A DNA stretch of 64,000 bases from Pseudoalteromonas sp. UG3-2. Its GTDB lineage: Bacteria; Pseudomonadota; Gammaproteobacteria; Enterobacterales; Alteromonadaceae. Position numbers and translations under genes: made by a program. Below, piece after piece: positions 39,902 through 50,005 of this stretch (its first letter is position 1; each line of letters starts with the position of its first letter). The stretch spans positions 248,001 through 312,000 of the forward strand of contig NZ_JAWLJU010000001.1 of NCBI RefSeq assembly GCF_037120705.1. Direction: 5' to 3'. The notes under the pieces were generated by a model. That model did no database searches, was not told the origin of the DNA, and saw only the letters and a list, made by a program, of their open reading frames with translations.

Positions 39902-41425
39902 ATGCATTTCAAACATAAAATCACCAATGAACGGCCTTATAACACCGGTGGAAATGAGGCCAGTAGCCTAGAGAGTGATCGGGGTCGTATCATCAACAGT
40001 GCGGCGCTTCGGCGGTTGCAGCAAAAAACTCAGGTGTTTCCGCTGGAGCGCAATGCGGCGGTGCGTTCGCGGTTAACCCATTCCCTTGAGGTGCAGCAAA
40101 ATGGTCGTTTTATTGCCAAGAAAATTGTCGCTGAACTGCAAAAGCAAGGTCGTGGTGAGTTATTAAAGTATCAAGATAAGAACGGCCATGAAGTGGATCT
40201 AGGCGAATGCTTGGTAACGCTGTCGGAAATGGCGTGTTTGCTGCACGACATTGGTAATCCGGCCTTTGGCCATTTTGGCGAAGCGGCGATTAATGACTGG
40301 TTTAAGCGTTACCTAAGTGCCGAACCTCGTTTTGCCAACAGCACTAAAACGGCGCTTAGTTTTGGTCAACAAACGCCGCAAGAATCGGATTTAGCGGTAT
40401 TAACCCCAGAAATGGAATTGCTGCTGGATATTTGTAGTTTTGAGGGCAATGCGCAAGCCATTCGGGTTATTCATACCTTGTCTGAGCTTAATCTCACCTA
40501 TTCGCAAACCGCCACCATTTTAAAATATACCCGCGCGGCGACAACGCCTAAGTCTACGGTGGCCGATGCCTTTAGTACGCTGCAAAAGAAAGTAGGATAT
40601 TACTACAGCGAGAGCGAGTTTATTTCGGAGCTGTGCGACAAGCTGCAAATGCCGCTGGGTCATCGCCATCCTGTGGCTTATATTATGGAAGCGGCTGATG
40701 ACATCGCTTATTGCCTTGCCGATATGGAAGATGCGGTAGAAAAAGGTATTTTAGGGGTCGATGAGCTCACCGCCCTGTTAATTGAAGAATATCAGACCAT
40801 TGCCACCCGCTTTGGGATCAGTGACGACAAGCACTTGGAGCTGATGAGTAAAAAGCTTCATTATGCTAACGATAAGGCCAGTAAGCACCCGGATAACTTT
40901 GAAAACGAGTTCTTTATTTGGTTGCGGGTGGGGTTGTTGCATCCTTTGGTTGAGCATGCCAAAGACCGCTTTATTACTAATCTTGAGGCCGTATACGACG
41001 GCAGCTTTAATGGGGCTTTGCTAGAAGACAAAAGTCACCTGCACGCCATTGCCAAAGCGTTAAAAGTGGTGGCGGCGAAACGGGTGTTTTCTGATAAGGA
41101 AGTTGAGCAGCTAGAGCTGCAGGGATACAAGATCACCAGTGGTATTTTAAATGAATACCAACGGGTGTTGGATTTGGATGAGTCGGCCTTTCAAGCTGCG
41201 CTTGCTGGTGATAATGGTTTTGCTGTGGAGTCGCGGTTATTAAATCGCATTTCGAAAAAGTATGTTGCCGTGTATCGGGCTGCGGTTGCCGAGTTGAGCG
41301 AGTCGCAGCGTGAGCAGGCTGTTTATGAGTTTTATTATCGCTGCCGCTTGTTGCAAGACTTTATTAGCGGCATGACTGACCAATTTGCTTACGATACCTA
41401 TCGGGTGTTGACTGCGATTGATTAG
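39902..41425 (+). CDS. dgt: Deoxyguanosinetriphosphate triphosphohydrolase (dGTPase)
   Basis: A 507-residue HD-domain enzyme from the ATG at 39902, preceded by GAGGA; an upstream TTG is in frame. It follows E. coli Dgt closely in the region SDRGRIINSAALRRLQQKTQVFPLERNAAVRSRLTHSLEVQQ (residues about 25-66). The HD metal site includes H60, H115-D116 in CLLHDIGNPAFGHFGE and a later Asp in MEAADDIAYCLADMEDA. It hydrolyses dGTP to deoxyguanosine and triphosphate. It is a chromosomal nucleotide-pool enzyme, but dGTPases also restrict phages, and it stands divergently next to the helicase-methyltransferase pair. Confidence 0.95.
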   Translation: MHFKHKITNERPYNTGGNEASSLESDRGRIINSAALRRLQQKTQVFPLERNAAVRSRLTHSLEVQQNGRFIAKKIVAELQKQGRGELLKYQDKNGHEVDLGECLVTLSEMACLLHDIGNPAFGHFGEAAINDWFKRYLSAEPRFANSTKTALSFGQQTPQESDLAVLTPEMELLLDICSFEGNAQAIRVIHTLSELNLTYSQTATILKYTRAATTPKSTVADAFSTLQKKVGYYYSESEFISELCDKLQMPLGHRHPVAYIMEAADDIAYCLADMEDAVEKGILGVDELTALLIEEYQTIATRFGISDDKHLELMSKKLHYANDKASKHPDNFENEFFIWLRVGLLHPLVEHAKDRFITNLEAVYDGSFNGALLEDKSHLHAIAKALKVVAAKRVFSDKEVEQLELQGYKITSGILNEYQRVLDLDESAFQAALAGDNGFAVESRLLNRISKKYVAVYRAAVAELSESQREQAVYEFYYRCRLLQDFISGMTDQFAYDTYRVLTAID

Positions 41426-41837
41426 GTTTTATCGCCGCGTAAAGCGGCGCCTACCTTCTTCTGTTGCCCTCATTATTTTCTGGTGGCTTTGTAGTCACTC
41501 TTTTCGCTTTCGCTTGTGGACCCTGAATTAAGTTCAGGGCGACGGTGTTTTTTAGTTTAGAGTGGGTGTCCTTATAACGCTTTGCTTCCTGATAACGCTG
41601 TGCTCTATAAAAGATCGCCGCGTAAAGCGGCTCCTACCATCACCTGTTGCTTTCGTTGTTTTGGGCTTGATGCGGAGTCACTCTTTTCGCTTTCGCTTAT
41701 GGACCCTGAATCAAGTTCAGGGTGACGGTGTTTTTTCAGGTTTTAGTTGGTTTATTTAAGGTGATAGTTGTTAATACGGAATGGCCTTGCAAGCTATAAA
41801 GATCGCAGTGTTAAGCGGCTCCTACCCTGCTTTTTTA
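41426..41837 (+). repeat. Composite intergenic repeat block (REP hairpins, GGGTGTC and CCCTGAA palindromes)
   Basis: Contains REP-type hairpins ATCGCCGCGTAAAGCGG then CGCCTAC at 41431-41454, a second at 41613-41637 and a decayed one at 41801-41825; the GGGTGTC motif at 41564; and palindromes CCCTGAATTAAGTTCAGGG (41521-41539) and CCCTGAATCAAGTTCAGGG (41704-41722). The order repeats with a period near 180 bp. No real gene is present. Confidence 0.9.
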
Positions 41838-42248
41838 TTAATTGCTTTGTGAATTGAGAATTTGTTTTATATAAAGCTCAAAGTCGCCCAAATGATGTTT
41901 AACCACCGCAATAACAATGTCGATGTTGAGTGCCTGATAATCATGGACGGCAATGTTTCTTAGGCCGACCATTTTTTGTAAGTTTTGGGCCACGGTGGCA
42001 TCGATAAAGTTACCTGTCTCTATTAGTTCGAAACAATGTCTTGAAGATTGTGGAATGCCAAGCTGGTGCTGTTTTATTAATACATTAGCGATATCGATTG
42101 CCGCCTCACAGGCGCGCTGGAGGTTTAGAATAACAGAGTCTTGCTTGGTAAAGTTGGTTTTAAACTCAGCTTCATCGCTAAACTCTTCGTTTATGCGTGT
42201 TAAACAGCGTTTAATGTTGGCTATTTTATTGAGGATGACATCATTCAT
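41838..42248 (-). CDS. hepT: HepT-like HEPN ribonuclease toxin
   Basis: A 136-residue HEPN-domain (DUF86) protein from the ATG at 42248. The active-site motif R97-x4-H102-x-Y104 (RNIAVHDY) is complete; in the MntA-HepT systems H and R form the RNase site and the Tyr is AMPylated by the antitoxin. The start overlaps the MntA stop by 8 bp, the usual coupled arrangement. It would cleave RNA and arrest growth when released. The longer frame to 42359 lies inside mntA and is not used. Confidence 0.93.
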   Translation of the reverse strand: MNDVILNKIANIKRCLTRINEEFSDEAEFKTNFTKQDSVILNLQRACEAAIDIANVLIKQHQLGIPQSSRHCFELIETGNFIDATVAQNLQKMVGLRNIAVHDYQALNIDIVIAVVKHHLGDFELYIKQILNSQSN

Positions 42249-42636
42249 CTTTAACACCTTGAATGTATGCATCAACCACATCGCGACGCTGCTCTTGCAA
42301 ATGCGCATACATTGAATAAGCTGCGGCACTGAATGTATCGTCTTCGATCTTCTCGCCAAATAGTAGCCTTCCTGTACTTGCGACCTGCATTTTTAGCACC
42401 GTACTTGCCTGGCGTAAATCGACTAAGTCAACATCGCAGTCTAGTCTAATGGCGAGCTCTTGAGCAATTGTGAACCTTTGATAGTTATCAAGTGGTTGGC
42501 TGGTTAATATTGCCACGTCGTAGTCGCTTTTAGTGGTGTTAGAGCCATCAGCGCGAGAGCCAAATAAATACACCAAAGTCAGTGTGGGGATCTTTTCGCG
42601 TAAGCACTGAACAATGATTTTTTCTTTTTCTATCAT
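42241..42636 (-). CDS. mntA: MntA-like nucleotidyltransferase antitoxin
   Basis: A 131-residue minimal nucleotidyltransferase from the ATG at 42636; the frame extends upstream but without homology or a ribosome-binding site. The GSRADGSNTTKSDYD motif (G26-S27, D38, D40) is the NTase active site. MntA antitoxins oligo-AMPylate the Tyr of the HEPN toxin. It overlaps hepT by 8 bp. It lies in the same gene neighbourhood as the helicase and dGTPase genes, surrounded by repeat DNA. Confidence 0.93.
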   Translation of the reverse strand: MIEKEKIIVQCLREKIPTLTLVYLFGSRADGSNTTKSDYDVAILTSQPLDNYQRFTIAQELAIRLDCDVDLVDLRQASTVLKMQVASTGRLLFGEKIEDDTFSAAAYSMYAHLQEQRRDVVDAYIQGVKDE

Positions 42637-43107
42637 AGCCTTCACTTTTGCTCGTTTACTTTGGTAAGTATACCGCTTTTTGCTAAAAAGATAAGCCTTG
42701 TTAGGAGTTCGGTCAGATAGTGATTTTGTGGCTTTTAGTTTTTGGAAGCGATTTATGAAAACAATGTCCATTTTAGGTTTGGTTATGATTGCTTGTTTAT
42801 AGGTAGCACCTTGATTGATAGCTGGTTTCACCAGGTGAAGCGGTGCAAAATTGGGGTTTTTAATACTTGGTTAAAAGTGGGTGTCTTGATAACGCTTTGC
42901 TCTATAAAAGATCGCCGCGTAAAGCATCGCCTTCTTTACAGTTTGGTGCTTAGCTTTTAACGGGTGTCCTGACAGTTTATTCTAAAGCTGCCACTTCAAG
43001 TGGGTGTCCTGATAAAATCATCCCTGACTATAAAAGCTCGCCGCATAAAGCGGCGCCTACCTTGCAGTTATGGTAATTAGCTTTTGATGATGTCCTGGCA
43101 ATTAGCT
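42637..43107 (+). repeat. Intergenic repeat block downstream of DKNYY gene
   Basis: GGGTGTC motifs at 42879, 42962 and 43002, a decayed REP-type hairpin at 42909-42933 and an intact one (TCGCCGCATAAAGCGGCGCC then TAC) at about 43038-43060. The MntA promoter should lie at the left end. No gene is seen. Confidence 0.8.
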
Positions 43108-44565
43108 TTAAGGTTTCACAGACTCCAAGTGAACTTTTAAGTCATCTCGAATATACTCATAGTCCAGTGCGCCATTTTTGGCTTGTGCAACATAAACCGG
43201 TAATCCAAACTTGTCATAAACTGAAACTTGAACACTCTGGCTTTGTTTTGCATTTAAAGTGCGCTTTATCCATACACCGTTCTCAAACTCAATATTGTAT
43301 TGAGTGCGGCGAGTGCTAGTTTCTCCTGACGGAAACCGTCTTGTTATATTTTCAGTACATTTACCCAGCTGAAATCGGCACTTACTGCCCTTATGTGTAT
43401 TATTAACATATGTACTTAAAATTTTACTGGGCTCAGAAATTTGCTTACCTGATGCCGTAAATTCAGCTTTCATTACTGCATAAACATCAGGGTGAAAAAC
43501 ATTATAAGTAATTAGTTCATCGCCTTGCTGTGCAAGTACATAAGTGTAGCCTTTTGAAAATAGCCCAGTTGGAGATAAAACAAAACTTTTGGGTAAACCG
43601 GGTTGTGTAAGATTTATGTCTTTCACTGATTTAGGGCTGAGTAAATTGTCACCTAAATAAGACACTGCTTGAGACAACAAGTATGCTTGATTTTCAAGTG
43701 ATGCTTTGCGTATCACTCGGTTTTGTATTAACCACTTAGCAGCCAGTTTCGAGGCAGCTTCATCAAGCTCAGCTTTGGATTTATATTTTTTTGCCGTTGG
43801 TTTATTTGGCATTGGGTTATCACAATCAACCTTTTGCTCTTTTATATAGCAATGGTTATTGTCTTTCGCATCTATTTTACTCCAACCGCTTAATGTGCTG
43901 AACGAAGATGGATCAGATCCAACAATCAATTTATCTTCATAAAAAGCGTGATTATTATCGATACCGTAGTTTAAGTTTAGTACTTCGAAAGAATCAGGAT
44001 CTGCATCATCAACTTTTTTACCCTGATAATGTACACATAATTTATCTTTTGACCAGCCATAAGAGGGATCACCATCGTATTCGTAAGCAACAGATAATGA
44101 GTCAAGGTCGCATGCATAAAACTGAACTGCGTTTATATAAGCGAATTGGTTATCTTTTCCAAGCGAGTCACCGTATAAAGGATGCCCACCTACAAATTGG
44201 AAAGTACTGGCCTTTGCACCCTTTACGACTTTTCCGTCATGAAAAACATGCTTATCATCAGCGTAAAATTCACCACCAAGATGCTTAAAACTCTTGCCAT
44301 CTGCAAAAGGTATCGGTACACCAGAATAATATGCATGAGCGTTATCTTTCGCAAACTTTGGATCTGTCATAACTTGAAAAGACTTAACATCGGCACCATA
44401 AATTTCTTGGGTAACTACTTTATTATTCATAAAGCGCGCTGGCTTTACCCAATAAGCCTTGTGTTCGTCAACTTTGTAGACATAAGCACTATTTGATTTG
44501 CAGCCTGCGATAAATAAAAAGAGCAAGGTTAGCATTAAGGCCAGGATATGATTCTTGTTTGTCAT
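43108..44565 (-). CDS. DKNYY-repeat lipoprotein
   Basis: A 485-residue lipoprotein with lipobox IAGC near residue 22. Residues about 30-260 hold repeated segments of the DKNYY family: D-x-x-x-A/V-F/Y-Y/H followed by GADxxSFxxL (for example AKDNAHAYYSGVPIPFADGKSFKHLGG and IDNNHAFYEDKLIVGSDPSSF). The C-terminal half has no recognised domain but contains TPRxLEVSVYDKFG-like beta strands. The function of DKNYY proteins is unknown; they are thought to be surface or periplasmic. It is monocistronic and surrounded by repeats. Confidence 0.8.
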   Translation of the reverse strand: MTNKNHILALMLTLLFLFIAGCKSNSAYVYKVDEHKAYWVKPARFMNNKVVTQEIYGADVKSFQVMTDPKFAKDNAHAYYSGVPIPFADGKSFKHLGGEFYADDKHVFHDGKVVKGAKASTFQFVGGHPLYGDSLGKDNQFAYINAVQFYACDLDSLSVAYEYDGDPSYGWSKDKLCVHYQGKKVDDADPDSFEVLNLNYGIDNNHAFYEDKLIVGSDPSSFSTLSGWSKIDAKDNNHCYIKEQKVDCDNPMPNKPTAKKYKSKAELDEAASKLAAKWLIQNRVIRKASLENQAYLLSQAVSYLGDNLLSPKSVKDINLTQPGLPKSFVLSPTGLFSKGYTYVLAQQGDELITYNVFHPDVYAVMKAEFTASGKQISEPSKILSTYVNNTHKGSKCRFQLGKCTENITRRFPSGETSTRRTQYNIEFENGVWIKRTLNAKQSQSVQVSVYDKFGLPVYVAQAKNGALDYEYIRDDLKVHLESVKP

Positions 44566-45060
44566 GTAGGTTTAATCCAGAGTTGTAAATGAATTATCGG
44601 CTTATTCAAATAAGCACTTCAAGCAAATATATAATTGAAGGAAATAGGAGCTGGTGAGGTTACAGTAGAGGCACCACTTTTTAGGTACATATCATATCAA
44701 CTAACCACCACACTATCAATTATGTGGTGAACCTTGTTAGAAGGTGTTATGACACGTAAACAAGTTGGCGACATCAGCACAAAGCTAAAGGTTACTTCAG
44801 TCTTAAATTTCGCTTGTAGCTCTTAACAGGCGTCCATTCAGAGCTCCATCTCTCAGAGCCCCAGATAGGCTATTTATATCAAGATTTAAACGATTCGATA
44901 AATCTAAAGACCACACAGGAAAGTTTTCCTCTTAATAGATGTACTTTTGATATTTGCAGTTTTCGTCATTTCAAACGTACTCTTAGGCTTAGATATTAAC
45001 AATAAAGCTCGGCGCTCCGCACTTAATTTGCATAATAGAGCTCATGTGCTTCTGAGCATC
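44566..45060. other. Intergenic region upstream of the DKNYY gene
   Basis: AT-rich DNA with the DKNYY promoter at the left end. A 7-bp hairpin CACCACA-TGTGGTG lies near 44704-44727, followed by a short frame (MTRKQVGDIS, about 25 codons) that has a possible ribosome-binding site but no recognised homology. No confident gene is seen. Confidence 0.4.
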
Positions 45061-45573
45061 TGAATCAAGTTCAGGGTGACGGTGGTGGTTTTATAACTGG
45101 CGTGAAGTTGATGGTTTTTAGTGGGTGTCTTAATAAAAGCATCGCTAGCTTTAAGAGAGCGGCGCATAAAGCGGCGCCTACGTTGCAGTTTGGTGCTTAG
45201 CTTTCGATGGGTGTCCTATCAATTCGTCCTTTGCTCTATAAAAGATCGCCGCATAAAGCGGCTCCTACCATTACCTGTTACTTTCGTTATTCTGGGCTTG
45301 CTCCGGAGCCAAACTTTTCGCTTTCGCTTATGGACCCTGAATCAAGTTCAGGGTGACGGTGGTTTTTGATTTTAAGTAGGTGTCTTGATAACGCTTTGCT
45401 CAGTAAAAGATCGCCGCGTAAAGCGGCTCCTACGTTGCAGTTTGGTGCTTAGTTTTCGATGGGTGTCCTATCAATTCGTCCTATCAATTAATTCTAAAAC
45501 CACCACCTCAAGTGGGTGTCCTGTTAAAAACGCCCTCTGTAAAAGATCGCCGCGTAAAGCGGCTCCTACTCCT
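45061..45573 (+). repeat. Composite intergenic repeat block related to 41426-41837
   Basis: REP-type hairpins at about 45158-45181, 45244-45268, 45409-45433 and 45545-45569; GGGTGTC at 45123, 45209, 45461 and 45514; a CCCTGAATCAAGTTCAGGG palindrome at 45335-45353 and a truncated one at 45061. The stretch 45250-45360 is closely similar to 41622-41735, including a TTTTCGCTTTCGCTTATGGA segment. ORFs in this block are repeat artefacts. Confidence 0.92.
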
Positions 45574-45710
45574 TTGGCTGGTATTATGTTTTTTTGGTTT
45601 AGGTTTTGTTAGTTGCAGAGGTTGCTGGTAGAACGCTGAATGTCTGCGCTAAATCAATGCAATGCTGGTGAGGTTTGCTATATTTTTTGGTAAAAAATAA
45701 GGGATTGAGT

Positions 45711-46601
45711 ATGGCTTCTATTGTGGCGGCATTGCCAAGTACACGTCCGCCGTTTTTAGTTTTGGCGCCGCTTTGCGTTTGTTTGGGTACGGCGGTGGCT
45801 CATTATCATGGTTTAAGCTTTAACCTACTGCACTTTGTGCTGGCGGTGGTGGGGGCAACGCTGTCGGCGGTGGCGGTGAACACGCTTAATGAGTACCAAG
45901 ATTTTCATAGCGGTTTAGATTTAGTGACTCAGCGCACGCCTTTTAGTGGCGGCAGTGGGCTGTTAAAAGAGCAAGGGGAATTGTCGCAGGCGGTGTTGCG
46001 TTTATTTCAAGGCTCACTGGTTGGTGTCATAGTCATTGGCCTCTATTTTGTCAGCCAATACGGTGTTGCTATGGCGGCCATTGGTTTGCTCGGTTTAGCG
46101 GTTGTGGTGAGTTACACCCAATACCTCAATCGCAGGCCCTGGATCTGTTTTATTTCGCCGGGGCTTGGCTTTGGTTTACTCATGGTGCTAGGAAGTTATT
46201 TGGTGCAAGGTGGTGAGCTTAACGGCGCGGTGTTTCTGATTGCCCTGATCCCCTTTTTCACTATCAATAACTTACTGTTGGTGAATCAACTCCCCGATAT
46301 TCAGGCCGATAAACAAGTTGGTCGTAATCACCTTGCAATCGCTTATGGCGTCAATACTGCGGTGATCACCTTTGTTGTCAGCGCGGTTTTGGCAATCAAT
46401 GCTTTGCTTGGGGCCGTGGTGGTTAAGGTATTGCCACTTAGCGCGTTGATTGTGTTTCCGGTGTTGTTGCTCAGTTTTGCGGCCATACCTAAGCTCCGTG
46501 ACCTGGGCGCAAATATCGCCGAGCACCCACCTAGCATGGCGGTTAATGCCGTTGTTGCCAATGTCGCGCCGCTTTTATTAACTATCAGCTTAGTGCTTTA
46601 A
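45711..46601 (+). CDS. UbiA-family prenyltransferase (MenA-like)
   Basis: A 296-residue membrane protein from the ATG at 45711 (AAGGGATTGAG precedes it). About eight helices and both Asp-rich motifs of UbiA enzymes are visible: NTLNEYQDFHSGLD and NQLPDIQADKQVG. The SGGSGLLKEQGELS segment and overall pattern are closest to MenA-like 1,4-dihydroxy-2-naphthoate prenyltransferases, but no other menaquinone genes are in the window, so the acceptor is unproven. It is convergent with the chemotaxis receptor gene. Confidence 0.87.
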   Translation: MASIVAALPSTRPPFLVLAPLCVCLGTAVAHYHGLSFNLLHFVLAVVGATLSAVAVNTLNEYQDFHSGLDLVTQRTPFSGGSGLLKEQGELSQAVLRLFQGSLVGVIVIGLYFVSQYGVAMAAIGLLGLAVVVSYTQYLNRRPWICFISPGLGFGLLMVLGSYLVQGGELNGAVFLIALIPFFTINNLLLVNQLPDIQADKQVGRNHLAIAYGVNTAVITFVVSAVLAINALLGAVVVKVLPLSALIVFPVLLLSFAAIPKLRDLGANIAEHPPSMAVNAVVANVAPLLLTISLVL

Positions 46602-46629
46602 CACCAGATTACTTCACTTCGCGAGCAGA

Positions 46630-48375
46630 TTAAACGGTAAACTCTCTGGCGTTTTCGTTTAGTCGCTCGCTGGTTTGTTCCAGTTGCTCAACAATGGTCA
46701 TAAACTCGTTCATGCGTTTTACCACCTCTTTTGAGATGTCACTGAGCCCGGTAATGTTGGCATTAATATCTTCCGTTACTGAGAGTTGCTGCTGTGAGGC
46801 GGTGGCAATCCCTTGTGTAAGATCTTTAATTTTGCTCACCGCTTCAAAAATGCTGTCTAACACCTCTGCCGATACCATTACTTGCTCTTTGGTGGCTTCA
46901 ACTTGTTGCTGGCTCTGTTGAATGGCGTTATTGGCCCCTCCCGCTTTGCTTTGCAGCAACTGGATAATGTCGCGAATTTCTTCGGTTGATTGCTGAGTGC
47001 GCTGTGCTAAGGTTCTTACTTCGTCGGCAACCACGGCAAAACCACGACCTTGCTCACCTGCCCTGGCCGCTTCAATGGCTGCGTTTAAGGCCAGCAAGTT
47101 GGTTTGCTCGGCAATGGCTTGGATCACACTCACCACATTAGAGACCTGATCGCTTTGTTGGGTTAACTCTGAAATGATATTGGCCGTGTCATCAAAGCGC
47201 TCCGACAAGTCATTAAACTGCTCGCTGGTTTGCGCCATAACCTCCATGCCACGCTGTGCTTCTTGCTCTACCTGATTGGCATAGTCTGCCGTGCTCACGG
47301 TGTTTTCAGTTACTTCGTTGAGGGTGACGGTCATCTGCTCCGCAGCGGTGGCAATGGTATCTAAGCGGGTATTTTGCTCTTCGCTGATCTCTTTATTACT
47401 GCGAATAAAGTGCGCCACTTCTTGCGACGATTGCGACATCTGCCCGCCCGCGGCACCTATGTTCGAGACCGTATTTTTAAAGCTTCCTAGCATGCGGTTC
47501 ACTATGCTGGCTACGCTTTTAATTTCAATGGCGCCGCTTTCATCCACGGTTTTGCGTAAATCGTTGCTGTTGCCAATTTCTTCAAAAGCATGCCCTAACA
47601 CTTCAATGGGTTTAACAATGCGGCGGCGTACCAAATACACCCCAAATAAACTAAAACATACAGTGCCCACCAGCATGATCACCACCCAAGTTAAATTGCT
47701 TTCTACTGCTTTGTGGGCGTTTAACACGTTTTGCTGAGTACGTTGCTCGAGCTCAGAGAAAAAAGCATCCACTGGCTTCATAATATTGGCTTTATAACGG
47801 TGGTAAGCCTCACTGTGAGTGAGTTGAATGGCTTTGTTGAGGTCGGGTTGTCCTTGCACTGTGTAGTTGCCGGCGCTGTCTTTAAATTTACCTTTTACGG
47901 CGTTCATGGCCTCTACTTCTAATGCCACAAGGCCATCTGAGTTGGCTTGCGCTTTGGCTAATAGCTGTAACTCTTTTTGGCTAAAACCTGCGGCTTTCAT
48001 GGCCTCCAGCAGCTCCACCTTTCGGCCATTGGGTTTGGGTTGATCGCCATATTCCAACACCAGATCCCAGTAAACTTTGTGATAGCCCTCTGGCCGTGGC
48101 TTTTCACCATTGCGAATGGCCAATACATCCATGTACATCTTTTCGTATTTGTCTTTGCCTGTCACGGCGTAGGTTCTGCCTAAACGGGTAAGGTCGTCTG
48201 AGCTTTGTCTTAGCTCATCAGCAAGTTGATAGGCTTGATAGCGATTATCGGCCATTTTCTCTACTTGCAGCAGTGCGTTATACATATTAATAACGAGTAT
48301 GGTGACAATCACCACAAACACGATAATGCCACCAAACACGGCGGTCATTAGAGCACGGATGGAGTTTAGCTTCAT
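46630..48375 (-). CDS. Methyl-accepting chemotaxis protein (membrane-bound)
   Basis: A 581-residue receptor. TM1 is at about 10-32, a periplasmic helical sensor domain at about 33-230 (contains [20 protein letters not shown]), TM2 at about 232-252, then HAMP ([19 protein letters not shown]) and a signalling domain with the hairpin tip [34 protein letters not shown]. No C-terminal CheB/CheR-binding pentapeptide is visible. The ligand is unknown. It is monocistronic. Confidence 0.93.
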   Translation of the reverse strand: MKLNSIRALMTAVFGGIIVFVVIVTILVINMYNALLQVEKMADNRYQAYQLADELRQSSDDLTRLGRTYAVTGKDKYEKMYMDVLAIRNGEKPRPEGYHKVYWDLVLEYGDQPKPNGRKVELLEAMKAAGFSQKELQLLAKAQANSDGLVALEVEAMNAVKGKFKDSAGNYTVQGQPDLNKAIQLTHSEAYHRYKANIMKPVDAFFSELEQRTQQNVLNAHKAVESNLTWVVIMLVGTVCFSLFGVYLVRRRIVKPIEVLGHAFEEIGNSNDLRKTVDESGAIEIKSVASIVNRMLGSFKNTVSNIGAAGGQMSQSSQEVAHFIRSNKEISEEQNTRLDTIATAAEQMTVTLNEVTENTVSTADYANQVEQEAQRGMEVMAQTSEQFNDLSERFDDTANIISELTQQSDQVSNVVSVIQAIAEQTNLLALNAAIEAARAGEQGRGFAVVADEVRTLAQRTQQSTEEIRDIIQLLQSKAGGANNAIQQSQQQVEATKEQVMVSAEVLDSIFEAVSKIKDLTQGIATASQQQLSVTEDINANITGLSDISKEVVKRMNEFMTIVEQLEQTSERLNENAREFTV

Positions 48376-48416
48376 TGTTAACGCCTTTTTTCAGCATTTC
48401 ACAATAAAGGGTAGTG

Positions 48417-48466
48417 CAAAAATGACCATTGGGCTATAAAATATCTCGCCGCAGCCAAATGGTCAT
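48417..48466 (-). terminator. Probable terminator of the second GDPD gene
   Basis: Stem ATGACCATT (48422-48430) and AATGGTCAT (48458-48466) with a long 27-nt loop, followed on the minus strand by five T. It lies just beyond the GDPD stop. Confidence 0.55.
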
Positions 48467-48476
48467 AGGGAAAAGC

Positions 48477-49865
48477 TTAAATACTTGCGGGCAGCCCCAT
48501 ACAGCTGGCGTAGTAAGTGGTGGTAGCAGGCCAATCAGAGAACACACCAATTACTCCTACGTCTTGAGCAAGTACATGTAAGAGTTCAAAGGCATCGCCC
48601 TCTTTGCTAATGACATTATCGCCACCCAGGGTGCCGTTTAGGCTTTGATAATACCAGCCGCCGCCCTCCACTAAGTGACCAGAACGCTCTAATGTCCAAG
48701 TAATAATATCCAGCCCAGCTGCTTTTGCCGCTGTGGCGTAAGGTGACGGGATTATTTTGTTATTATCAACAGTTACCAACATCCATAACGGTGGCGCTAT
48801 AACATTAACGCCAGCCGCCTTTAACTCGGCCATGGTGGGTTTAAGCAGCTCGGGGTTGTGAATGATTTGCTCTGCTGCTAAGGCGTTTTCAGCACTGGCT
48901 GATTGGTTGCTGTATCTATCGTCGAGGTAAACCGCTTGTTGGCCAAATTCCGGCGTTTGGTTTATCCAATATTTTACATCGGCCAAGTTAAAGGATTGCG
49001 GCCACACCTGCGACGGCGATACGCCCGCGGCTTTGTATTCATCTATCATTTTTTGGGCGTAATCTTGTTGGCTAAAGCCATCAAATGGCATGCTAACCGC
49101 GGGGGTTTTTAGCTCCGGCGTCATTTTCACACCTAGCTGTTTAAATAACTCGATGCTCTCGCTGTGGGTCATCAAAGTGCCCCGACTGGCGTACAGATCA
49201 GTGCGCCAATCTGCGGTGCCTTGCATGTACTCTGCTACCGTGGTGGCATTGGGGTTGGCGGCATCCATTTTTCCTTGCAAGGTTTTAAACTCGGCCAAAG
49301 TAATATCGCTGGTGCAACACTGCGCCTGCGCCGCTACGCCATTGTCAGGGTCGGCTGGCACAAAGGGAGTGCTGCATTTTTCTGCTAAGTCTGTGGCCAA
49401 TATGTTAGTGGTGGTATGAAGGTCGCATTGCGAGTGACGACACACCAGCTCTTTGTCTTTGGTGAAGGCAACATCGCATTCCACAATACCTGCGCCCATT
49501 TTGGCTGCCGCCACATACGACTCTTTAGTGTGCTCAGGAAATTGTAACGGCGCGCCGCGGTGGCCAATTGAAAAGTCGGTTTTGTAGAGATTATTGTTGC
49601 TACACTCGGCTAAGGTATTTTTAAGCGCGCTGTCAGCCATGTCGGCAATTAAAAACTGCGGTCGCGCGCCAACCTGCATGGTACTTGCACTGCCAGCGGG
49701 CACTTCTACAATTACTGGCACTTCCACTACTTGTGTCTTAGTTTCAGTGATCACCACCGGCTTTTCAACGCTCACCAGTTCGACGCTATCATCATCACAG
49801 CCCATCAGTAATATGGCTGCACTTAGGGCTGTTACAATGCTTACTTTATTCATCTTAATAACCAT
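48477..49865 (-). CDS. Secreted glycerophosphodiester phosphodiesterase (lipoprotein)
   Basis: A 462-residue lipoprotein with lipobox LLMGC; the start may be the ATG at 49865 or 49853. An acidic and Val-rich linker is followed by a GDPD domain: [19 protein letters not shown] (first catalytic His and Arg-Glu pair), [27 protein letters not shown] (metal-binding Glu and Asp, second His) and LKTPA. Relatives are GlpQ-like and hydrolyse glycerophosphodiesters to glycerol-3-phosphate. Several Cys pairs (CST, CCTSD) suggest disulfides. It is a distinct family member from the GDPD of the PEGA operon. Confidence 0.88.
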   Translation of the reverse strand: MVIKMNKVSIVTALSAAILLMGCDDDSVELVSVEKPVVITETKTQVVEVPVIVEVPAGSASTMQVGARPQFLIADMADSALKNTLAECSNNNLYKTDFSIGHRGAPLQFPEHTKESYVAAAKMGAGIVECDVAFTKDKELVCRHSQCDLHTTTNILATDLAEKCSTPFVPADPDNGVAAQAQCCTSDITLAEFKTLQGKMDAANPNATTVAEYMQGTADWRTDLYASRGTLMTHSESIELFKQLGVKMTPELKTPAVSMPFDGFSQQDYAQKMIDEYKAAGVSPSQVWPQSFNLADVKYWINQTPEFGQQAVYLDDRYSNQSASAENALAAEQIIHNPELLKPTMAELKAAGVNVIAPPLWMLVTVDNNKIIPSPYATAAKAAGLDIITWTLERSGHLVEGGGWYYQSLNGTLGGDNVISKEGDAFELLHVLAQDVGVIGVFSDWPATTTYYASCMGLPASI

Positions 49866-49967
49866 GGTCCTTGCATTGGGTGGTAAAGGTTACTGAATTT
49901 TAATCAGTATAGGGGCCAAGGATGATAACTTGGTGACAAAGGGGTAATTAATATTAACTCGTCCGTG

Positions 49968-49998
49968 AATTCAGGCCCACATTGCGCAGGCCTGAATT
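49968..49998. other. Hairpin between CHRD and GDPD genes
   Basis: Inverted repeat AATTCAGGCC (49968-49977) and GGCCTGAATT (49989-49998) with an 11-nt loop, 8 bp beyond the CHRD stop. No T run follows on the minus strand, so terminator function is uncertain. Confidence 0.5.
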
Positions 49999-50005
49999 TG
50001 GTGTT

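Noticed and set aside
42636..42831. 65-residue N-terminal extension of MntA
   Set aside because: Basic, unlike the family, and without a ribosome-binding site; minimal nucleotidyltransferases start close to residue 1 of the shorter form.
44747..44825. Short frame MTRKQVGDIS of about 25 codons with a possible ribosome-binding site
   Set aside because: Too short, no recognised family, and in DNA without other coding signals.
41562..45612. Several small frames with LITLCSIKDRRVKR-like sequence (41562, 42742, 45121, 45385)
   Set aside because: All are translations of the same composite intergenic repeat, have no consistent ribosome-binding site and are not proteins.
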